Below are positions 63,931-64,000 of a stretch of DNA of 64,000 bases, one piece after another. Made by a program: the position numbers and the translations under genes. This DNA comes from Phanerochaete sordida. Lineage: Eukaryota > Basidiomycota > Agaricomycetes > Polyporales > Phanerochaetaceae. The first letter of the stretch is position 1. Every line of letters starts with the position of its first letter. Location of the stretch: positions 1,364,001 through 1,428,000 of the forward strand of contig BPQB01000002.1 in assembly GCA_019973155.2 (NCBI GenBank), read 5' to 3'. Below the pieces are notes generated by a model. The model saw nothing but the letters and a program-made list of their open reading frames with translations, did no database searches and was not told the origin of the DNA.

Positions 63931-64000
63931 TCAGGCCTCAGGGCCCTCGACGCGCTTCGCGTCCTCCTCCCTGCCCGCGCGCACAGGCAGCCCCGCGAAC
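63931..64000 (-). CDS. Possible C-terminal end of a minus-strand gene (partial)
   Basis: Reading the minus strand from the window edge gives an open frame ending FAGLPVRAGREEDAKRVEGPEA before a TGA at 63931-63933. Codon choice (GAG, GAC, GCG, AAG, CGC, GTC) matches neighbouring genes. Only 22 residues are visible, so no family can be assigned and the call could be chance. Confidence 0.35.
   Translation of the reverse strand, partial: FAGLPVRAGREEDAKRVEGPEA

Noticed and set aside
1..64000. A secondary-metabolite cluster or defence-type gene island
   Set aside because: The monooxygenase and formamidase are isolated; no PKS, NRPS, terpene synthase or transporter cluster, and no defence-like cassette, is present.

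Overview
The window is a conventional nuclear segment from a filamentous basidiomycete, most likely an agaricomycete. It is GC-rich and densely packed, with genes broken by many phase-mixed introns of about 50-60 nt. The gene set is fungal (APSES factor, alpha-arrestin, Gup1-type MBOAT, HVA1-type TUDOR protein, F-box protein, fungal formamidase, class II aldolase). No species was assigned. No CRISPR array, rRNA, phage or bacterial-style operon was seen, and no tRNA was found by eye. Exon joins were built by hand from GT/GC-AG signals and checked for reading phase and family fit.

Layout. 1-8.7 kb: 3' end of a PHO87/90/91-type phosphate transporter (+), a SAM-like membrane-anchored protein (-), a 2.8 kb gene-poor GC-rich stretch, and an APSES transcription factor (-). 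8.7-18.7 kb: ornithine decarboxylase (-), a PP2A activator (PTPA/RRD) (-), Ku70 (+, 19 exons), a Grx3/4-type monothiol glutaredoxin (+) and a 74-residue TUDOR-like protein (+). 18.9-33.1 kb: TBC RabGAP (-), COA6-like protein (+), an unknown disordered protein (+), POP5 (+), a KAPA-synthase-like enzyme ending in SKL (-), a small single-TM protein (+), an LRR protein (-), a 587 bp hAT-type MITE with an 8 bp target duplication, and a MINDY/Miy1 deubiquitinase ending in a CaaX box (+). 33.6-46.8 kb: FAD monooxygenase (+), SDH3 (-), TPR protein (+), F-box protein (+), an alpha-arrestin with a very long disordered tail (+) and CK2 beta (-). 46.9-64 kb: GUP1 (+), formamidase (+, 18 exons), FBA1 (+), mitochondrial uL30m (-), a homeodomain factor (-), a Dpb11/Rad4/TopBP1 BRCT protein (+) and a partial 3' end of a minus-strand gene.

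The genes do not form a biosynthetic cluster or a dedicated system. They are mostly housekeeping functions (polyamine, biotin and energy metabolism, DNA repair and replication checkpoint, phosphatase and kinase regulation, RNA processing) arranged as divergent, convergent and tandem neighbours. I found no convincing previously undescribed multi-gene system. The parts most worth a second look are structural: extreme microexons (6 nt in FBA1, 10 and 14 nt in formamidase), several GC-AG introns, a probable intron-split start codon in CK2 beta, the MITE inside a divergent promoter, and sorting signals (SKL, CIIM) at two C-termini.
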